A DNA stretch of 64,000 nucleotides from Scilla litardierei (Eukaryota > Streptophyta > Magnoliopsida > Asparagales > Asparagaceae): contig CM061141.1 of assembly GCA_030789695.1 (NCBI GenBank), positions 170,576,807 through 170,640,806 of the forward strand, read 5' to 3'. Made by a program: the position numbers and the translations under genes. Below are positions 61,101 through 64,000 of this stretch, in pieces. Position 1 is the stretch's first letter. Each line of letters opens with the position of its first letter. Under the pieces are notes generated by a model. It was not told the DNA's origin, did not search any database, and saw only the letters and a list, made by a program, of their open reading frames with translations.

Positions 61101-64000
61101 CCGTTTTGCGTGCTGTGAAAAAATGTCTACATTTACCCAAAATTGCCATGGGTGCTCAACCGGTAAAAATTGCGACCGTTTTGCACCCTGGGCAAAAATG
61201 TCGACATTTACCCAAAATTATCCAGCGCACACAACTGGCAAAACTGTGATCGTTTTGCGCCCTGAGTAAAACAGTATACATTTGACCAAAATTACGCAAT
61301 GCGGACAACCGGCAAAAGTGAGACCGTTTTGCGCGCTGAGCTAAACTGCATACATTTGCCCAAAATTACCCAATGCCCGCAGCCGACAAAATTGTGACCG
61401 TTTTGTGTGCTGAGAAAAACTGCCTACATTTTCCAAAAATTACACTGCGCGCACAACCGGCAAAGTTATGACGGTTTTGTGCGCTAAGCAAAACTGTCTA
61501 CATTTACCCAAAATTACGCAGCGCGCACAACCGGCAAATTTGTGACCGTTTTGCGCGCTGAGCAAAACTGTCTACAAATACCCAAAATTACACAGTGCAC
61601 AAAACAGGCACAAATGTGACCGTTTTGCGTGCTGGGAAAAACCGTCTACATTTACCCAAAGTTACCCAGCACGCATAACCCGCAAAATTGTGACTGTTTT
61701 GCGCACTACGCAAATAATACCGACATTTACCCAAATGACCCAGCGCGCACAACCGACAAAATTGTGACCGTTTTTCGCTCTGAGCAAAAATGTCTACATT
61801 TAACCAAACTTACTCAGCGCGCATAGCGACAATATTGTGACCGTTTTGCGCGCTGGGTAAGACTGTCTACGTTTACCCAAAATTACCAGCGCATACACTC
61901 AGCAAAATTGTGACCGTTTAGCGCACTGGGCAAAAATGTCTACATTTACCCAAAATTACCAGAGAACACATGGTAAAATTGTAACCGTTTTGCGTGATGA
62001 GCAAAAATGTCAATATTTACCCAAAATTACTAAACCTGCACAACCGGAAAAATTGTGACCGTTTTTCGCGCTGACGAAAACTGCCTACGTTTTCCAAAAA
62101 TTTCCCCGCACGCACAACCGACAAAATTGACAGTTTTGCGCGCAGAGTAAAACTGTCTACATTTACCCAAAATTCTCCAGGGCGCACAACCGACAAAAAT
62201 GTGACCGTTCTGCGCGCTGGGCAAAACTATCAACATTAACCCAAAATTACCCAGCGCGCACAACCGGCAAAATTGTGACTGTTTTATGTGCTACGCAAAT
62301 AATGTCTACATTTACCCAAAATTACCTAGTGCACAGCACCCGCAAAATAGTGACTGTTTTGCGCCTTGAGCATAAATGTCTACATTTACCCAAAGTGACC
62401 CATCGCGCACAACATGCGAAATTGTGACTGTTTTACACGCTGACCAAATATGTCTACATTTACCAAAAATTACTCAGCGCTCACAACCGACAAAACTGTG
62501 ATCATTTTGCGCGCTGAGCAAAAATGTCTACATTTAACCAAAATTACTCAGCGCGCATAGCTGGCAAAATTATGACCGTTTTGCGCACAGGGCAAAACTG
62601 TCTACATTTACCCAAAATTACCAGGAAACTCCAAGCGAACTTGTGACCCTTTTGCGCGCTGGACAAAAATGACAACATTTACCCAAAATTACTCAGGCCG
62701 CATAACCGGCAAAATTGTGACAGTTTTGCGCGCTGAGCAAAACTGTCTACATTTGGCCAAAATTACACAGTGCGCACAACCGGAAAAATGTGACCGTTTA
62801 GTGTGCTGACCAAAACTGTCGACATTTACCCAAAATTACCCAGCGTGCACAACCCGCAAAACTGTCTACATTTACCCGAAATAACCAGCACGCACACCCG
62901 GTAAAATTGTGACCTTTTAGCGCACTGGGGCAAAAATGTCTCCATTAACTCAAAATTACCTGCGCCCACACCCGGCAAAATTGTGACCGTTATGCGCGCT
63001 ACGCAAAAATGTCAACATTTACCCCAAATTACTCAGCCTGCACAACCGGCAAAATTGTGACCGTTTTAGCGCTGACCAAAACTGTCTACATTTTTCAAAA
63101 ATTACCCTGCGCGCTCAACCGTCAAAATTGTGACAGTTTTACACGCTGAGCAAAAGTATCTACATTTTGCGCACAACCGACAAAAATTACCTAGGGCACA
63201 CAACCGGCAAAAATGTGACCGTTTTGTGCTCTTGGCAAAACTGCCTACATTTACCCCAAGTTACGCAGCGCGCACAACCGGCAAAAGTGTAATCGTTTTG
63301 CGCGCTATGCAAATAATGTCTACATTTACCCAAAATTGCCAAGTGCCCACAACCTGTAAAATTGTGACCGTTTTGCACGCTGAGCGCGAATGTCTACATT
63401 TACCCAAAGTGACCCGCGCACACAACCTGCAAAATTGTGGCAGTTTTGCGCGCTGACCAAATATGTCTACATTTACCCAAAATTACTTAGCTCTCACAAC
63501 CGGCAAAATTGTGATCCTTTTGTGTGTTGAGCAAAAATGTCTACATTTAACCAAAATTACTCAATGCGCATAGCCGGCAAAATTGTGACCATTTTGCGCG
63601 TTGGGCACAACTGACTACATTTACCCAAAATTACCAGCACACGCACCGGGCAAAATTGTGACCGTTTTACTCGCTGGGCAGAACTGTTTAAATTTTTCCA
63701 AAATTCCTCAGCGTGCACTACCTGCAAAATTGTGACCGTTTTTCACGTTGACAAAAAATGTCTACATTTGCCCAAAAATACTAAACCCTCACAACCGGCA
63801 AAATGGTTACCGTTTTGCGAGCAGAGCAAAAAATGTCAATATTTAACCAAATTTACTCAGTGCGCACATCCAGCAAAATTGTGACCGTTTTGCGTGCTGA
63901 GCAAAAGTGTCTAAATAGTCACCATTTACCCAAAATTACACAACGGGCAAAACCGGCAAAATTATGACCGCTTTGCGTACTTAGCAAAACTGTCTACATT
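56211..64000 (+). repeat. Satellite B array, segment 3 (runs off the window)
   Basis: Same satellite and orientation, continuing to the last base, so the array end is not seen. Truncated monomers recur at about 58150, 59410 and 60893. Confidence 0.95.
61565..64000 (+). repeat. Satellite B segmental duplication P, copy 2
   Basis: Partner of 31630-34150, still aligned when the window ends, so the duplicated block is probably longer than 2.4 kb and the 29.9-kb spacing may reflect a very large repeat unit. Confidence 0.8.

Noticed and set aside
31611..64000. Dozens of open frames of 60-194 codons on both strands of satellite B as genes
   Set aside because: They are phase-shifted readings of the same 73-75 bp repeat, occur on both strands at once, and have no conserved start context or domain.
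31611..64000. CRISPR array
   Set aside because: The whole 74-bp unit is repeated, with no conserved repeat separated by unique spacers, no cas genes, and clear plant context.

Overview
The window is plant nuclear heterochromatin. It holds no intact gene: two unrelated satellite DNAs fill most of it, and a 12-kb island of nested, decayed retroelements interrupts the first. The plant assignment rests on a plant-type L1 LINE with a C-terminal zf-RVT domain, a Ty3/gypsy relic with a Transposase_28-like gag region, a long-LTR element, and a nuclear insert that I recognise from memory as plastid 23S rDNA. I cannot name the species. The many short open frames inside the satellites are periodic by-products of the repeats and are not annotated as genes.

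Layout. 1-165: tail of an LTR-like sequence. 166-16311: satellite A, AT-rich, monomer about 145-148 bp. It is organised in higher-order units of roughly 3-4 kb, each with a short block of reverse-oriented monomers. 16312-28458: island, containing (i) a degenerate Ty3/gypsy region, (ii) a 58-bp minisatellite, (iii) a 5-kb non-autonomous LTR retrotransposon with two LTRs of about 1.39 kb, (iv) a 5'-truncated LINE carrying an insert of plastid 23S rDNA, and (v) a 339-bp tandem duplication. 28459-31604: satellite A resumes as a paralogous copy of 6272-9260. 31611-64000: satellite B, monomer 73-75 bp, roughly 430 copies. It has strong higher-order and segmental duplication structure (copies about 1.57, 5.35, 14.0, 14.5 and 29.9 kb apart), and a foreign insert of about 0.4 kb is present twice.

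The most notable observation is that the best-conserved part of satellite A, read on the minus strand, resembles the mammalian CENP-B box. The match is 14/17 in the common monomer form, 16/17 in one variant, and exact at 9113-9129 and its paralogue 31458-31474. With the higher-order arrays, inverted monomer blocks and nested retroelements, this makes a centromeric or pericentromeric location a reasonable but unproven hypothesis. Satellite B has its own signature: in each monomer a TTTTGC core can pair with a GCAAAA arm on either side.

Nothing here works together as a pathway. The sequence records array expansion, segmental duplication and serial insertion. An inferred order is: satellite A; gypsy relic and 58-bp repeats; LINE; LTR element at the LINE's 5' edge. 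The plastid insert in the LINE is undated relative to the LTR element.
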